Positions 36,291 to 46,954 of a stretch of DNA of 64,000 nucleotides are shown here, piece by piece (the first letter of the stretch is position 1; each line of letters starts with the position of its first letter). Below the pieces are notes generated by a model that saw nothing but the letters and a program-made list of their open reading frames with translations, made no database searches and was not told the DNA's origin. The stretch spans positions 1 through 64,000 of the forward strand of contig JAHFUR010000010.1 in the NCBI GenBank assembly GCA_023264995.1, written 5' to 3'. Made by a program: the position numbers and the translations under genes. This stretch comes from Acidimicrobiia bacterium (GTDB lineage: Bacteria > Actinomycetota > Acidimicrobiia > Acidimicrobiales > AC-14).

Positions 36291-38152
36291 GCGCCGGCCT
36301 CCATCGCCGCCAGCACGGCGGCCTCGATCTCGGAGTAGAGGAACCGCTGGCCCTGGACCTTGGTGATCACCTGGGCGTCGACCAGGAACGCGGCCCGGAC
36401 CAGGGCGGTGAGCTGGCCCAGGTTGTTCTCCGGCACCAGCACCTTCGGGTAGCGCTTCACCGCATCGCCCAGGCCGGCGGGGAACGGGTTGAGGTGGACG
36501 AGGTGGGCCCGGGCCACCTTGAGGCCCCGCCGGCGCAGGCGTTCGACGGCGGCCACGATCGACCCGTAGGTCGAGCCCCAGCCGAGGACGAGCACCTCGG
36601 CATCGCCACCAGGGTCGTCGACGTCGACCGGTGGGATGTCGGCGGCGATGCCGGCGATCTTGGCTGCCCGGGTGCGCACCATCAGCTCGTGGTTGGCCCC
36701 CTCGTAGGAGATGTCGCCGGTGCCATCGGCCTTCTCCAACCCCCCGATGCGGTGTTCGAGGCCGGGCGTACCGGGGACGGCCCACGGCCGGGCCAGCGTC
36801 TCGGGGTCGCGCAGGTAGGGGAGGAACGTGGCGTCGGGGCCGTTCGGGCCGGCGGCGTACTCGACACTGATGTCGGGGAGCTCGTCGACGGCGGGCAGCC
36901 GCCACGGTTCGGCGCTGTTGGCCAGGTAGCCGTCGGAGAGGACGATGACCGGGGTGCGGTACTTCAGGGCGATGCGGACCGCCTCGATGGCCGCGTAGAA
37001 GCAGTGGCCCGGGGTGCGGGCGGCGATGATCGGCAGCGGCGCCTCGCCGTGGCGGCCGTACATGGCCATGAGCAGGTCGGCCTGCTCGGTCTTGGTGGGC
37101 AACCCGGTGGACGGCCCGCCCCGCTGGACGTCGATCAGGACCAGGGGCAGCTCCAGGCTGATGGCGAGGCCGACCGTCTCGGACTTGAGGTCCATGCCGG
37201 GCCCGCTGGTGGTGGTGACGCCGAGGTGCCCGCCGTAGGCCGCGCCCAAAGCGGCGCCCACCGCGGCGATCTCGTCCTCGGCCTGCATGGTGCGCACGCC
37301 GAAGTTCTGCCGCTTCGACAGCTCGTGGAGGATGTCCGACGCCGGCGTGATGGGGTACGACGCCAGGAAGACCGGCAGCTTGGCCAGCTGGCCGGCGGCC
37401 ACCAGGCCCCACGCCAGCGCGGTGTTGCCGCTGATGCTCGTGTACGTGCCCGGCTTGAACGCCGTGGCCTTCACCGTGAACGGCCCGCCGATCAGCTCGG
37501 CCGTCTCGCCGAAGTTGTACCCGGCCTTGAAGGCCAGCGTGTTGGCCTCGGCGACAGTGGGCATCTTGGCGAAGCGGGAGGCGATCCAGTCGAGAGTCAG
37601 CTCCGCCGGCCGGCTGTACATCCACGAGACCAGGCCCAGGGCGAAGAAGTTCTTCGACCGCTCGGCGTCGCGCGACTTGGCCCCGCTCGGCTTGGCCGCC
37701 TCCAGCGTCAACGACGTCATCGGGACCTCGAAGACGGTGAACCCGGTCAGCGACCCGTCGGCCAGCGGGTTGGCGGCATAGCCGGCCTTGGTCAGGTTGC
37801 GGTCGACGAACGCATCGGTGTTGACGATCAGCGTGCTGCCGGCGGCCATGTCGTGCAGGTTGGCCCGCAGCGCCGCCGGGTTCATGGCCACCAGCACGTT
37901 GGGCGAGTCGCCGGGCGTCAGGATGTCGTGGTCGGAGATGTGGATCTGGAACGCCGACACGCCGGCCAGCGTGCCCGCCGGCGCCCGGATCTCCGCCGGG
38001 TAGTCGGGCACCGTCGACAGGTCATTGCCGAAGATGGCGCTGGACACCGAGAAGCGGTCACCCGTGAGCTGCATTCCGTCGCCGGAGTCACCGGCGAAGC
38101 GGATGACGACCTTCTCCAGCTCGTGCATCGGGTGGCCCGTTGTCTCGGTCAT
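36287..38152 (-). CDS. korA: 2-oxoglutarate/2-oxoacid:ferredoxin oxidoreductase, alpha subunit (gamma-alpha fusion)
   Basis: A 621-residue subunit with the gamma domain fused in front, as in KorA. Residues 10-190 are the gamma part (VVIRFAGDSGDGMQLTGDRF), then the alpha part with GNTALAWGLVAAGQLAKLPV, ASYPITPASDILHELSK, TMQAEDEIAAVGAALGAAYG and TTTSGPGMDLKSETVGLAI. No iron-sulfur cysteines are in this subunit, as expected. The leader has AAGGGAG before ATG 38152 and a TATCGT box about 27 nt further up. First gene of korAB. Confidence 0.92.
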
Positions 38153-38210
38153 AGGCGGCTCCCTTGGCGTCTCCTACGACGATACGCCGGGCCGCCCCCT
38201 TCGCGGGCCC

Positions 38211-38633
38211 CTACACCTGCGACCCGGCCAGGGCCTCGATGGGCGCGAGGCCGTACCACCGGAGCCGGTTGTACATCTCGAGCTGCGGCCGGGTCCGCAG
38301 GCTGTCGGGCGGCACCGGCACGAACACCACCGGCATGGCCGGGTCGAGGCCCAACGGGCGCGCGGTCGCGCCGCCGGCGTCGGCCACGTAGATGCTGACC
38401 CGGTCGGGGCCGGCAACCTCCACCATCTCCTCGAAGGTGGGGAGGTTGCCGTTGGCAGGTGCCTCGGTGGCCGCGGTCAGCACCCAGACGCCGGCCACCG
38501 AGGGGGTGGGGGTGGACTGCTCGGCCACGAGGGACGCGAACAGCTCCTCGGTCACGACCACGCTCTGCGCCCGGCCGTGGCTCATGCGCTCGGCGTCGTG
38601 CACCCAGCTCTCGATGATCTCGGTGAGGGTCAT
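38211..38633 (-). CDS. Conserved hypothetical protein
   Basis: A 140-residue soluble protein with no recognised domain. The first 60 residues are mixed helix/strand (LTEIIESWVHDAERMSHGRA, VVVTEELFASLVAEQ), and the rest is beta-rich (VSIYVADAGGATARPLGLDP, MPVVFVPVPPDSLRTRPQL). Codon use matches the neighbours and no antisense gene competes, so it is real. It lies downstream of a DUF1059 gene on the same strand, 14 bp apart, and is probably co-transcribed with it. Confidence 0.6.
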   Translation of the reverse strand: MTLTEIIESWVHDAERMSHGRAQSVVVTEELFASLVAEQSTPTPSVAGVWVLTAATEAPANGNLPTFEEMVEVAGPDRVSIYVADAGGATARPLGLDPAMPVVFVPVPPDSLRTRPQLEMYNRLRWYGLAPIEALAGSQV

Positions 38634-38647
38634 GGTCGGGTGGACGC

Positions 38648-38824
38648 TCAGGACTGGCGCAGCGTCGACCTGAGGTAGCTCACCAGCGTGTCGGTGGCCG
38701 CTTGCACCTTGTGCTTCCTGCGGGCGTGCTCGGCCACCTTGGCCAGCACCTCCTCCTCGGTGGCGCCGCGCGCCTTCCAGTCACACGCCGACCCGGCCGT
38801 CCTGCACCCGAACTCGTAGGCCAT
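38648..38824 (-). CDS. DUF1059 small protein
   Basis: A 58-residue protein starting MAYEFGCRTAGSACDWKARG and continuing ATEEEVLAKVAEHARRKH, which is the DUF1059 pattern: Cys in the CGxxCxW-like region and a helix with the AxHAxxxH ending. AAAGGAG precedes ATG 38824 by 9 nt. Function unknown. The next gene on this strand starts 14 bp downstream. The TetR operator at 38861-38880 is only 37 bp from this start, so the divergent regulator may control this gene. Confidence 0.8.
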   Translation of the reverse strand: MAYEFGCRTAGSACDWKARGATEEEVLAKVAEHARRKHKVQAATDTLVSYLRSTLRQS

Positions 38825-38860
38825 CCCTTTGCGCTCCTTTCACTGTCCTGAGGCCGCTAC

Positions 38861-38880
38861 CATACCAACTAGTCGGTATG
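38861..38880. promoter_or_regulatory. 20-bp palindromic operator, probably for the adjacent TetR regulator
   Basis: CATACCAACTAGTCGGTATG is a palindrome over 20 bp with a single mismatched pair (38867/38874). It lies between the divergent DUF1059 and TetR genes. Size and symmetry are typical of TetR-family operators, so autoregulation and control of the divergent genes are likely. Confidence 0.6.
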
Positions 38881-38928
38881 GCTGCAACCCCTCACCATCG
38901 CGTCGCTGCACTAGTCTCGGGGCCACTC

Positions 38929-39531
38929 GTGAGTGGTTCTCGACCGCCCTCCCACCGGAGCGCTCTCATCGACGCCATGCGGAAGGTGGCGCTCTCCAAG
39001 GGCTTCCCCGCCACCACTGTCGACGAGATCTGCGCGCTGGCCGGCGTGACGAAGGGGAGCTTCTACCACCACTTCGACGGCAAGGACGACCTCGGACTGG
39101 CCGCCCTGGAGTCCTACTTCGCCGACGTGGTGGTGGAGTTCGGCGCCGGCGGCTGGGCCGACGTCGACGACCCGGTGGCCCGGCTCGGGGCGTTCATGGC
39201 CCACGCCGCCGACGTGTGCACCGGGCCGGTCATGATCGGCGGCTGCCTGATCGGCAGCTTCGCCCTGGACATGGCCGAGTCGTCGCCCGACCTCCGGGAG
39301 CGGATGTCCACCATGTTCGCCGCCCTGCGCGACGTGGTAGCCGGGCTGGTGGCCGATGCCGCCCGGTCCCGCGGCCGGGTGATCGACGCTGCCCAGTTCG
39401 GCGACCAGTTCCTGGCCGTCCTCGAAGGGTCGATCGTGCTGGCCAAGGCCCACGCCGACCCGGCGGCGCCCCGTAGAGGGCTGGTGCTACTGGCCCAGCA
39501 CCTCGACCTGCTCCTGGGCCCGTCCGTGTAG
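38929..39531 (+). CDS. TetR family transcriptional regulator
   Basis: About 200 residues. The helix-turn-helix is LIDAMRKVALSKGFPATTVD then ICALAGVTKGSFYHHFDGKD. The ligand domain contains MIGGCLIGSFALDMAESSPD, a segment with a Cys found in the YxaF/AcuR-like branch. GTG 38929 is preferred: CGGGG lies 7 nt upstream and this places the palindromic operator about 50 bp ahead, whereas ATG 38878 would sit inside that operator. The NTF2-like gene follows after 44 bp with its own -10 box. Confidence 0.87.
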   Translation: MSGSRPPSHRSALIDAMRKVALSKGFPATTVDEICALAGVTKGSFYHHFDGKDDLGLAALESYFADVVVEFGAGGWADVDDPVARLGAFMAHAADVCTGPVMIGGCLIGSFALDMAESSPDLRERMSTMFAALRDVVAGLVADAARSRGRVIDAAQFGDQFLAVLEGSIVLAKAHADPAAPRRGLVLLAQHLDLLLGPSV

Positions 39532-39563
39532 CAAGCGGGCGGGCCGCTGCCTAGCCACCCGTC

Positions 39564-39569
39564 TAGCGT
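39564..39569 (+). promoter_or_regulatory. Leaderless -10 box (TAGCGT)
   Basis: TAGCGT is 6 nt before ATG 39576, and no Shine-Dalgarno sequence is seen. Confidence 0.45.
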
Positions 39570-39575
39570 GGGGTC

Positions 39576-40106
39576 ATGGCCGATACGGGTACCGAGGAAG
39601 CGATGGCGGCGATCTTCGCCGAGCACATGGGGGCGGAGCTGGCCGGCGACCTCGACCAGACCCTGGCCACGATGACGGCCAACCCGCACCTGGTCAACGT
39701 TCCCACCATGGTGGGGGGCGCCGGCACCGACGGGGTCCGCGACTTCTACGCCAACCGGCTGATCGGCCAGTTCTTCCCCCCGGACGTCGAGTTCGTCACG
39801 GTGTCGCGGACCTGCAACGCCAGCCGGCTCATCGACGAGCTGGTCATCTCCTTCACCCACACCACCAAGATCGACTGGATGCTCCCCGGCGTGGAACCCA
39901 CCGGCCTCCCCGTCTCCGTGGCCTTCGTGGTCGTGGTCGGTGTCGAGGACGGCAAGATCGCCTACGAGCACATCCACTGGGACCAGGCCACCGTGCTCGT
40001 CCAGATCGGCCTGCTCGACCCCGCCGGCCTGCCCGTCGCCGGACGCGAGGCGGCGGCGAAGCTCCTCGACCCCACCATCCCGGGCCCGTTCTTCCCGGCC
40101 GGATAG
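39576..40106 (+). CDS. NTF2-like (SnoaL-type) protein
   Basis: A 176-residue soluble protein of the cone-shaped NTF2-like fold: AAIFAEHMGAELAGDLDQTL, NPHLVNVPTMVGGAGTDGVR and YEHIHWDQATVLVQIGLLDP, the typical final strands. Family members include ester cyclases and small dehydratases as well as non-enzymatic binders; the pocket residues needed to choose are not obvious. It lies behind the TetR gene and may belong to its regulon. Confidence 0.72.
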   Translation: MADTGTEEAMAAIFAEHMGAELAGDLDQTLATMTANPHLVNVPTMVGGAGTDGVRDFYANRLIGQFFPPDVEFVTVSRTCNASRLIDELVISFTHTTKIDWMLPGVEPTGLPVSVAFVVVVGVEDGKIAYEHIHWDQATVLVQIGLLDPAGLPVAGREAAAKLLDPTIPGPFFPAG

Positions 40107-40131
40107 GCGGCCGCCCAGCCCTGGCGAGCTG

Positions 40132-40183
40132 CGTTCCGCGTCCCCCTGCACGCCAAAAACGTGCGGTCCCGGTACGCGGAACG
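40132..40183. terminator. Nested inverted repeat between convergent genes
   Basis: A perfect 10-bp outer stem (CGTTCCGCGT 40132-40141, ACGCGGAACG 40174-40183) encloses a second 5-bp hairpin (GCACG 40148-40152, CGTGC 40160-40164). It fills the gap between the NTF2-like and haemoglobin genes. No U-tract. Confidence 0.5.
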
Positions 40184-40185
40184 AT

Positions 40186-40584
40186 TCAGCGGGCGTTGAC
40201 CAGGAAGTCGGCCACGTCGACGAGGTAGGCCCGGATGCGGGCTGCTTCTTCGGGGGGAGTGCCGCGGGCGGCCACGAGCGGGTCCAGCGACCCGAGCATG
40301 TGGCGCAGCCAGGCGTCGCGCTCGGGCTCCCCGATCACGAAGGGCGCGTGGCGCATGCGCAGGCGCGGGTGCCCCCGCTCGTCGCTGTAGGTCGTCGGCC
40401 CACCCCAGTACTGGGCCAGGAACCCAGCCAGATGGCGCCGGGAGTCGGCGAGGTCCTCCGGGTACATGGGGCGCAGGCGGGCGTCGGCGGCCACGCCGGC
40501 GTAGAAGCCCTCGACGAGATCGTCGAAGAACGGCTGACCGCCGACGGCGGCATAGACGCTTCCCTCGATCCCCTCGACGCCCAC
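40186..40584 (-). CDS. Truncated haemoglobin (group II, GlbO-like)
   Basis: About 132 residues. The 2-on-2 globin fold is marked by GGQPFFDDLVEGFYAGVAAD, LRPMYPEDLADSRRHLAGFL, QYWGGPTTYSDERGHPRL and RMRHAPFVIGEPERDAWL, the last with the proximal His after RM-R. The YWGGP signature is typical of trHbO. It binds haem and oxygen and is tied to oxygen handling or NO detoxification. GTG 40584 is taken as start; the longer open frame is shadow sequence. Confidence 0.88.
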   Translation of the reverse strand: MGVEGIEGSVYAAVGGQPFFDDLVEGFYAGVAADARLRPMYPEDLADSRRHLAGFLAQYWGGPTTYSDERGHPRLRMRHAPFVIGEPERDAWLRHMLGSLDPLVAARGTPPEEAARIRAYLVDVADFLVNAR

Positions 40585-40594
40585 CCGGTCGACC

Positions 40595-41161
40595 CTACCG
40601 CCGGACGTCCCCCAGGTCTGCCGCCAGGACCGTCGCCGCCAGCGCCATCCGATGGTCCTTCCCCCACGGCGGCCCCAGCGCCGCCCGGGGCCCACGGAGC
40701 ACCTCGTCGGCCCGGGCGCCGAGAACGCGTTCCGCCTGGCGCTCGACGTCCTTGGCGTCGTAGAAGTGGACGTCCCAGCCCCGCGCCACGGCGCACTCGG
40801 CCAGGACCTGGCGGTACATGACGGAGTCGGCGCGGGCCTCGTAGGGTGGGCGGCGGAGGACGGCGATCGCCTCGGGAAAGTCCGCCGGCCACGCCCGCAG
40901 TGACATCGAGACGATCGGTACGCCCACCGCAGTTGCCAGCTCCTCCAGCGACGCCGACGTCGCCCTGGTTGCCGAGGCCCGCACCTGCTCCACGAGCACC
41001 GCAGCCGCTGCGTCGTCGAGGAGCCTCCCTTCGTGGTGGACCGGTGCCGAGGCCGTGCCGGGCCCGACGAGCTCGATCCGCCGGCGGTCGACAACCTGGT
41101 GGGTGGCGGACGCCGTGACCGCCACCGCCCAGCCGAAATGATGAGCAATCCCCACACGCAC
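40595..41161 (-). CDS. Conserved hypothetical protein
   Basis: About 188 residues with a start pattern VRVGIAHHFGWAVAVTASA followed by HQVVDRRRIELVGPG and APVHHEGRLLD, and a second half LLxxVRASATRATSASLEEL... YRQVLAECAVARGWDVHFYD. I know of conserved actinobacterial proteins of this shape without an assigned role. GTG 41161 and GTG 41155 are both possible and overlap the start of the divergent kinase-like gene by up to 24 bp, so one start is probably too far out. It lies 10 bp upstream of the haemoglobin gene on the same strand. Confidence 0.65.
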   Translation of the reverse strand: MRVGIAHHFGWAVAVTASATHQVVDRRRIELVGPGTASAPVHHEGRLLDDAAAAVLVEQVRASATRATSASLEELATAVGVPIVSMSLRAWPADFPEAIAVLRRPPYEARADSVMYRQVLAECAVARGWDVHFYDAKDVERQAERVLGARADEVLRGPRAALGPPWGKDHRMALAATVLAADLGDVRR

Positions 41162-42142
41162 CGCACCGAGTATCCCGCGACCCCGGGGCAACCTCCGGCC
41201 GAGATGGAGGTCGACGAGCAGCTCGTCCGGAGGCTCCTGCTCGACCAGCATCCCGATCTCGCCCACCTGCCGCTGCAGTGGGCCGACGCCGGCTGGGACA
41301 ACGTCCTGTGGCGCCTCGGCGACGAGCTCGCCGTCCGACTGCCGCGCCGGCAGACGGCGGTGGCGCTGACCCTGAAGGAGCAGCGGTGGTTGCCTCTGCT
41401 GGCCGATCAGCTCCCGCTCCCCGTGCCCCGGCCGGTGAGGATGGGCCGTCCGGGCGGCGGTTTCCCGTGGCCGTGGACCGTTGTCCGGTTCGTCGCCGGC
41501 GAGCCCGGTGACCGCCATCCGCTCACCGACGGGCCCGGCGCGGCGAAACAACTGGCGACGTTCCTCCAAGCCCTCCACGTGCCTGCCCCTCCGGGTGCGC
41601 CGGTGAACCCAGTACGCGGGAGTGCTCCCCTCGGGGCCCGCACGGCCGACTTCCACCGGCGGGTCACCGCGGTCGGGGCCGAGGTCGACCCGGGGCCACT
41701 GCGGGCCCTCTGGCAGGCCGGGCTCGACGCGGCGGGGCCGCAGGGCCCCCCGGTGTGGCTGCACGCCGACCTCCACCCGGCCAACACGCTCAGCGGCCGG
41801 GGGACGCTCGTCGGCGTTCTCGACTTCGGCGACATGTGCGCCGGCGACCGGTCGAACGACTTGGCCGCGGCCTGGCTCCTGCTGCCCGAGGGTGCCGCGG
41901 ACACCTTCTTCGACGCGTACGGCGACGTCGATGACGACACGATGCGCAGAGCCCGGGCGTGGGCCGTCCATTTGGCCGTGATGCTCCTCGACATCGGCCT
42001 CGCCGGCCAGCGCGGCGACCCCGGGGGCAAGCCCACTTGGGCGCCCCTCGCCCGCGCCGCGCTCGGGAGGCTCATGCCTCTGCCGCCATTCCTACCGTAC
42101 CGCGAGGGAGGGGGCTTGCCGCAAACGACCGAAACGTGCTGA
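41138..42142 (+). CDS. Aminoglycoside phosphotransferase (APH) family kinase
   Basis: About 334 residues. The kinase-like fold has AGWDNVLWRLGDELAVRLPR, the catalytic loop PVWLHADLHPANTLSGRG with H-x-D-x-x-x-x-N, and GVLDFGDMCAGDRSNDLAAA with the metal Asp. It phosphorylates a small molecule; the family includes antibiotic kinases, homoserine and choline kinases, so no substrate is named. ATG 41138/41141 is used; ATG 41204 just before the conserved region (EVDEQLVRRLLLDQHP) is an alternative that removes the overlap with the divergent gene. Confidence 0.82.
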   Translation: MMSNPHTHRTEYPATPGQPPAEMEVDEQLVRRLLLDQHPDLAHLPLQWADAGWDNVLWRLGDELAVRLPRRQTAVALTLKEQRWLPLLADQLPLPVPRPVRMGRPGGGFPWPWTVVRFVAGEPGDRHPLTDGPGAAKQLATFLQALHVPAPPGAPVNPVRGSAPLGARTADFHRRVTAVGAEVDPGPLRALWQAGLDAAGPQGPPVWLHADLHPANTLSGRGTLVGVLDFGDMCAGDRSNDLAAAWLLLPEGAADTFFDAYGDVDDDTMRRARAWAVHLAVMLLDIGLAGQRGDPGGKPTWAPLARAALGRLMPLPPFLPYREGGGLPQTTETC

Positions 42143-42198
42143 CCATGGCTCGTTCACTGCGCCGATCACGGCCACCGCTGGAAGCCAGGAGTCGGGGA

Positions 42199-43707
42199 AT
42201 GGGTACGTTGCACGGGCCGGTGGCCGAACACGCAGTGGTGATCGCCGGGGGTGGCCCGACCGGGCTGATGCTGGCCGGCGAGCTGGCCTTGGCGGGGGTC
42301 GACGTCGTCATCGTCGAACGGCGGGCCACGCAGGACGTCGACGGGTCTCGCGCCGGCGGGCTCCACTCCCGCACCATCGAGGTGCTCGATCAGCGGGGCA
42401 TCGCCGAGCGGTTCCTGTCGGCGGGCGAGGTGATGCCAGGCCTGGGGTTCGCCCTCATCCCTTTGGACATCAACGACTTCCCCACCCGCCACAACTACGT
42501 GCTGGCGCTGTGGCAGAGCCGCTTCGAGCCCATCCTGGCCGACTGGGTCGCAGAGCTGGGGGTCCCGGTCCTTCGCAGCCGGGAGGTGCTCGGCTTTGCC
42601 CAGGACGACGCCGGCGTCGACGTCGACGTGTCCGGGGGTATGTCGCTCCGGGCCGACTACCTGGTCGGCTGCGACGGGGGCCGGAGCCTGGTCCGCAAGG
42701 GCGCCGGCATCGACTTCGCCGGGATCGACCCCTCGACGAGCTGGATGATCGCCGAGGTCGAGATGGACGAGGAGCCGGAGCTCGGCTTCCGTCGCGACAG
42801 CGTCGGGCAACACGCCATCGGTCGCCGGGCAGCCGGGGAGCCGGTCCGGGTCGTGCTGACGGAACGGGAGCTGGAACACGCCGGCGAACCGACCATGGAC
42901 GACCTGCGCGAGGCTTTGATCGGCGTGTACGGGACGGACTACGGGCTCCGCCGCGCCAACTGGATCTCCCGCTTCACCGACATGGTGCGCCAGGCCGCGT
43001 CCTACCGCCACGGCCGGGTGCTCCTGGCCGGGGACGCGGCCCACGTGCATCCCCCGCAGGGCGGTCAGGGCCTGAACATCGGGGTGCAGGACGCTGTGAA
43101 CCTGGGGTGGAAGCTGGCCCAGGTGGTCAAGGGAACGTCACCCGAGAGCCTGCTCGACACCTACCACGCCGAACGCCATCCCGTGGGTGCCCGGGTGCTG
43201 CACAACACCATGGCCCAGGTGGCGCTGAGCCGCCCCGACGATCGTCACCAGGCCCTCCGCGACATCTGGGCCGAGCTGCTGCGCATGGACGAGCCCCGCC
43301 GGCACCTGGCGGCGATGATCTCCGGCCTCGACGTCCACTACGACCTGGGCCAGGGGCACCCGCTCCTCGGACGGCGCATGCCCGACCTGGACCTGGCCAC
43401 CGCGGCCGGTCCGACGAGTGTCTTCACCCTGCTGCACGACGCCCGGCCCGTGCTCCTCAACCTCGGCGAGCCGGGCGGCTTCGACATCGGCCCGTGGGCC
43501 GGCCGGGCCCAGATGGTCGACGCCACCCACGACGGAGCGTGGGAGCTTCCCCTCCTCGGGGAGATCGCCGCGCCCGCCGCCGTGCTGGTCCGGCCCGACG
43601 GCCACGTCGCCTGGGTGGGGGACCTCTCCGACCCCGAGCTGCCCCGAGCCCTTACGACCTGGTTCGGAGCGCCCGCCCCCGCTGACCAGCGCCCGAGCGC
43701 CCCCTGA
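42199..43707 (+). CDS. FAD-dependent aromatic monooxygenase (PheA/TetX-type)
   Basis: A 502-residue class A flavin monooxygenase. FAD motifs: AGGGPTGLMLAGELALAG, the DG motif LVGCDGGRSLVRKG, and GD motif LLAGDAAHVHPPQGGQGLNI. The C-terminal thioredoxin-like domain (VFTLLHDARPVLLNLGEPG, VLVRPDGHVAWVGD) is typical of enzymes that hydroxylate polyketides or phenols, including rifampicin monooxygenase. ATG 42199 is chosen because AGGAG lies 7 nt upstream. It starts 57 bp after the kinase gene. Confidence 0.88.
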   Translation: MGTLHGPVAEHAVVIAGGGPTGLMLAGELALAGVDVVIVERRATQDVDGSRAGGLHSRTIEVLDQRGIAERFLSAGEVMPGLGFALIPLDINDFPTRHNYVLALWQSRFEPILADWVAELGVPVLRSREVLGFAQDDAGVDVDVSGGMSLRADYLVGCDGGRSLVRKGAGIDFAGIDPSTSWMIAEVEMDEEPELGFRRDSVGQHAIGRRAAGEPVRVVLTERELEHAGEPTMDDLREALIGVYGTDYGLRRANWISRFTDMVRQAASYRHGRVLLAGDAAHVHPPQGGQGLNIGVQDAVNLGWKLAQVVKGTSPESLLDTYHAERHPVGARVLHNTMAQVALSRPDDRHQALRDIWAELLRMDEPRRHLAAMISGLDVHYDLGQGHPLLGRRMPDLDLATAAGPTSVFTLLHDARPVLLNLGEPGGFDIGPWAGRAQMVDATHDGAWELPLLGEIAAPAAVLVRPDGHVAWVGDLSDPELPRALTTWFGAPAPADQRPSAP

Positions 43708-43730
43708 CCGAGGCACGCGAGGCTGTCGCC

Positions 43731-45490
<1,760 letters not shown>

Positions 45491-45680
45491 TCATGACGTG
45501 GATCATTCCCCTGCCGGACCAACGAGTCATGCGTGCCCTTCCTGCGTAGCGGATCGCTCCACTCCGACTGGTCGGGCGGGTATTTGCTCTCGACGGTTCA
45601 ACGCAGAACAGGCCACGTCCGAGGGTACCCGTGAGGTCGCTCTCCGCGAACTGACGCATGCCATGCTCATGGGAGCGAAG

Positions 45681-45686
45681 TAGCAT
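45681..45686 (+). promoter_or_regulatory. Leaderless -10 box (TAGCAT) of the toxin-antitoxin pair
   Basis: TAGCAT is 6 nt before ATG 45693, with repeats of GTAT between (GCATGTATGTATG) that could serve as an antitoxin binding site. Confidence 0.45.
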
Positions 45687-45692
45687 GTATGT

Positions 45693-46007
45693 ATGACGCC
45701 TAGGGAACGACTGTCGGCGACGATCGAGTCAGACCTCCTGGAAGCCGGTCGCACGGCAGTGGCCGCTGGTCGGGCCGAGAGCCTGAGCGCATGGGTCAAC
45801 AGAGCCCTGCGGCGTCAAGCGGACCACGATCGACGGATGACTGCGCTGGACGAGTTCCTCGATGCCTACGAGGCCGAGAACGGCGTGATCAGCGACGAGG
45901 AGATCCGGGCGGCCACGCGTCGGGCTCGGGGGGCCGCCGTCGTGGTCCGCACGCCGGCGCGCGGACAGGACCGGGCAGCCGTGGGCGAAACTCCGGCGCA
46001 CCCGTGA
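45693..46007 (+). CDS. vapB: VapB-type ribbon-helix-helix antitoxin
   Basis: A 104-residue protein. The first 55 residues look like a ribbon-helix-helix DNA-binding region (RERLSATIESDLLEAGRTAV, SLSAWVNRALRRQADHD); the acidic tail (ALDEFLDAYEAENGVISDEE) would bind the toxin. The stop overlaps the GTG of the PIN-domain gene (GTGA). It should neutralise the toxin and repress the operon. Confidence 0.78.
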   Translation: MTPRERLSATIESDLLEAGRTAVAAGRAESLSAWVNRALRRQADHDRRMTALDEFLDAYEAENGVISDEEIRAATRRARGAAVVVRTPARGQDRAAVGETPAHP

Positions 46008-46384
46008 GCATCGTTCTCGACGCCGGCGCATTCATCGCGATCGAACGGGGCGACAGGGATCTGGTCGCAATCATCAAGCGGGAACGGCTCGCCGACCGGG
46101 CGCCCCTAAGCAGCGGGGGCGTCGTCGGACAGGTGTGGCGGGGTGGGCACGGTCGCCAGGCGAACCTTGCCCGCCTCTTGCCCGGCGTCGACGTTCGGCC
46201 CATTGACGAGGCCGTCGGTCGCAACATCGGGGTGCTGTTGGCGGCGGCGGGCCTCGACGACGTCGTTGATGCCGCTGTGGTCCTCCTCGCCGCCGACGGT
46301 GACGAGGTGTACACCGCCGATCCGGCCGACCTCGGCCCGCTCGCCACCGCCGCAGGACGGCACGTGGAACTCATCCGAGTGTGA
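46004..46384 (+). CDS. vapC: VapC-type PIN domain ribonuclease toxin
   Basis: A 126-residue PIN protein. Acidic active-site residues are in IVLDAGAFIAIERGDRD (Asp, Glu), LDDVVDAAVVLLAADGD and VYTADPADLGPLA (Asp). It would cut RNA, often tRNA, when released. Start GTG 46004 overlaps vapB. The pair opens the accessory region. Confidence 0.82.
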   Translation: MSIVLDAGAFIAIERGDRDLVAIIKRERLADRAPLSSGGVVGQVWRGGHGRQANLARLLPGVDVRPIDEAVGRNIGVLLAAAGLDDVVDAAVVLLAADGDEVYTADPADLGPLATAAGRHVELIRV

Positions 46385-46639
46385 TCGCGCCCACCTGGGT
46401 TTCATCCCATCGCCAAGCCCGAACTTCGCTTGGCCGGACCGGGCCTCAAAGACAGAGGGCCTTCGAGATCGAACTCGCCATCGTTGCCGAGCGTTATGGG
46501 CCGGGTTCGATCTAGAGAAGACCATTCCTACATCGGCACTTATGCCGGTGATCCTGTCAAGTAGTTGCGGGATATGCCGGTGATCGTAGGGTGCCGCCGG
46601 CCGGTGTGAACGTCCGGCCGACGGCAGTGTTGGCGGTGG

Positions 46640-46954
46640 TCAGGCGGTCCTGTTCGTAGTCCCGTTCCTCATGCGGGCGTAGGCGGCGAAGCGCCGGCGG
46701 GCGGTGGTGGTCGACGTGGCGAGACGCTGGGCGATGTCGTCCCAGGAGTAGCGCTGGGCCCGGGCGTCGGCGACGGCGTCGTGGAGACGGTCCTCGGCCT
46801 CGACTGCCAGGCTGACGAGGCACGACACCCTCGCCCCGGCATCGTCCGGACAGCCGTTGCGCCGCCGGACGAGCTCGGCCACCGCCGCGTCGACGATCGC
46901 GGTGGTGTCGCAGTCGGTGGCGGGGATGGCGGTGCGGTCGGCGTCGTGGTTCAT
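46640..46954 (-). CDS. Small helix-turn-helix protein, third gene of the recombinase operon
   Basis: A 104-residue protein. The C-terminal half has RYSWDDIAQRLATSTTTARR, a helix-turn-helix-like segment; the first half is an acidic helix (IVDAAVAELVRRRNGC). Its ATG overlaps the stop of the recombinase gene by 4 bp, and that gene in turn overlaps the next, so the three form one unit. In Tn554-like elements the third gene (tnpC) is also a small accessory protein; homology to it is not evident, and the analogy rests on position. Confidence 0.6.
   Translation of the reverse strand: MNHDADRTAIPATDCDTTAIVDAAVAELVRRRNGCPDDAGARVSCLVSLAVEAEDRLHDAVADARAQRYSWDDIAQRLATSTTTARRRFAAYARMRNGTTNRTA

Noticed and set aside
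36494-38398. 634-codon open frame on the plus strand over korA
   Set aside because: Shadow of korA; no recognisable protein features, and korA has complete conserved motifs.
40186-41301. 371-codon frame ending in the truncated haemoglobin
   Set aside because: Only the last 132 codons are globin; the upstream part is antisense or out of frame with neighbouring genes, so a fusion protein is not supported.
46497-46520. Possible tRNA T-arm fragment (GCCGGGTTCGATC), as an island att remnant
   Set aside because: Only the general T-loop pattern matches; it does not share a longer stretch with the tRNA-Pro 3' end, so it is not support for an att site.
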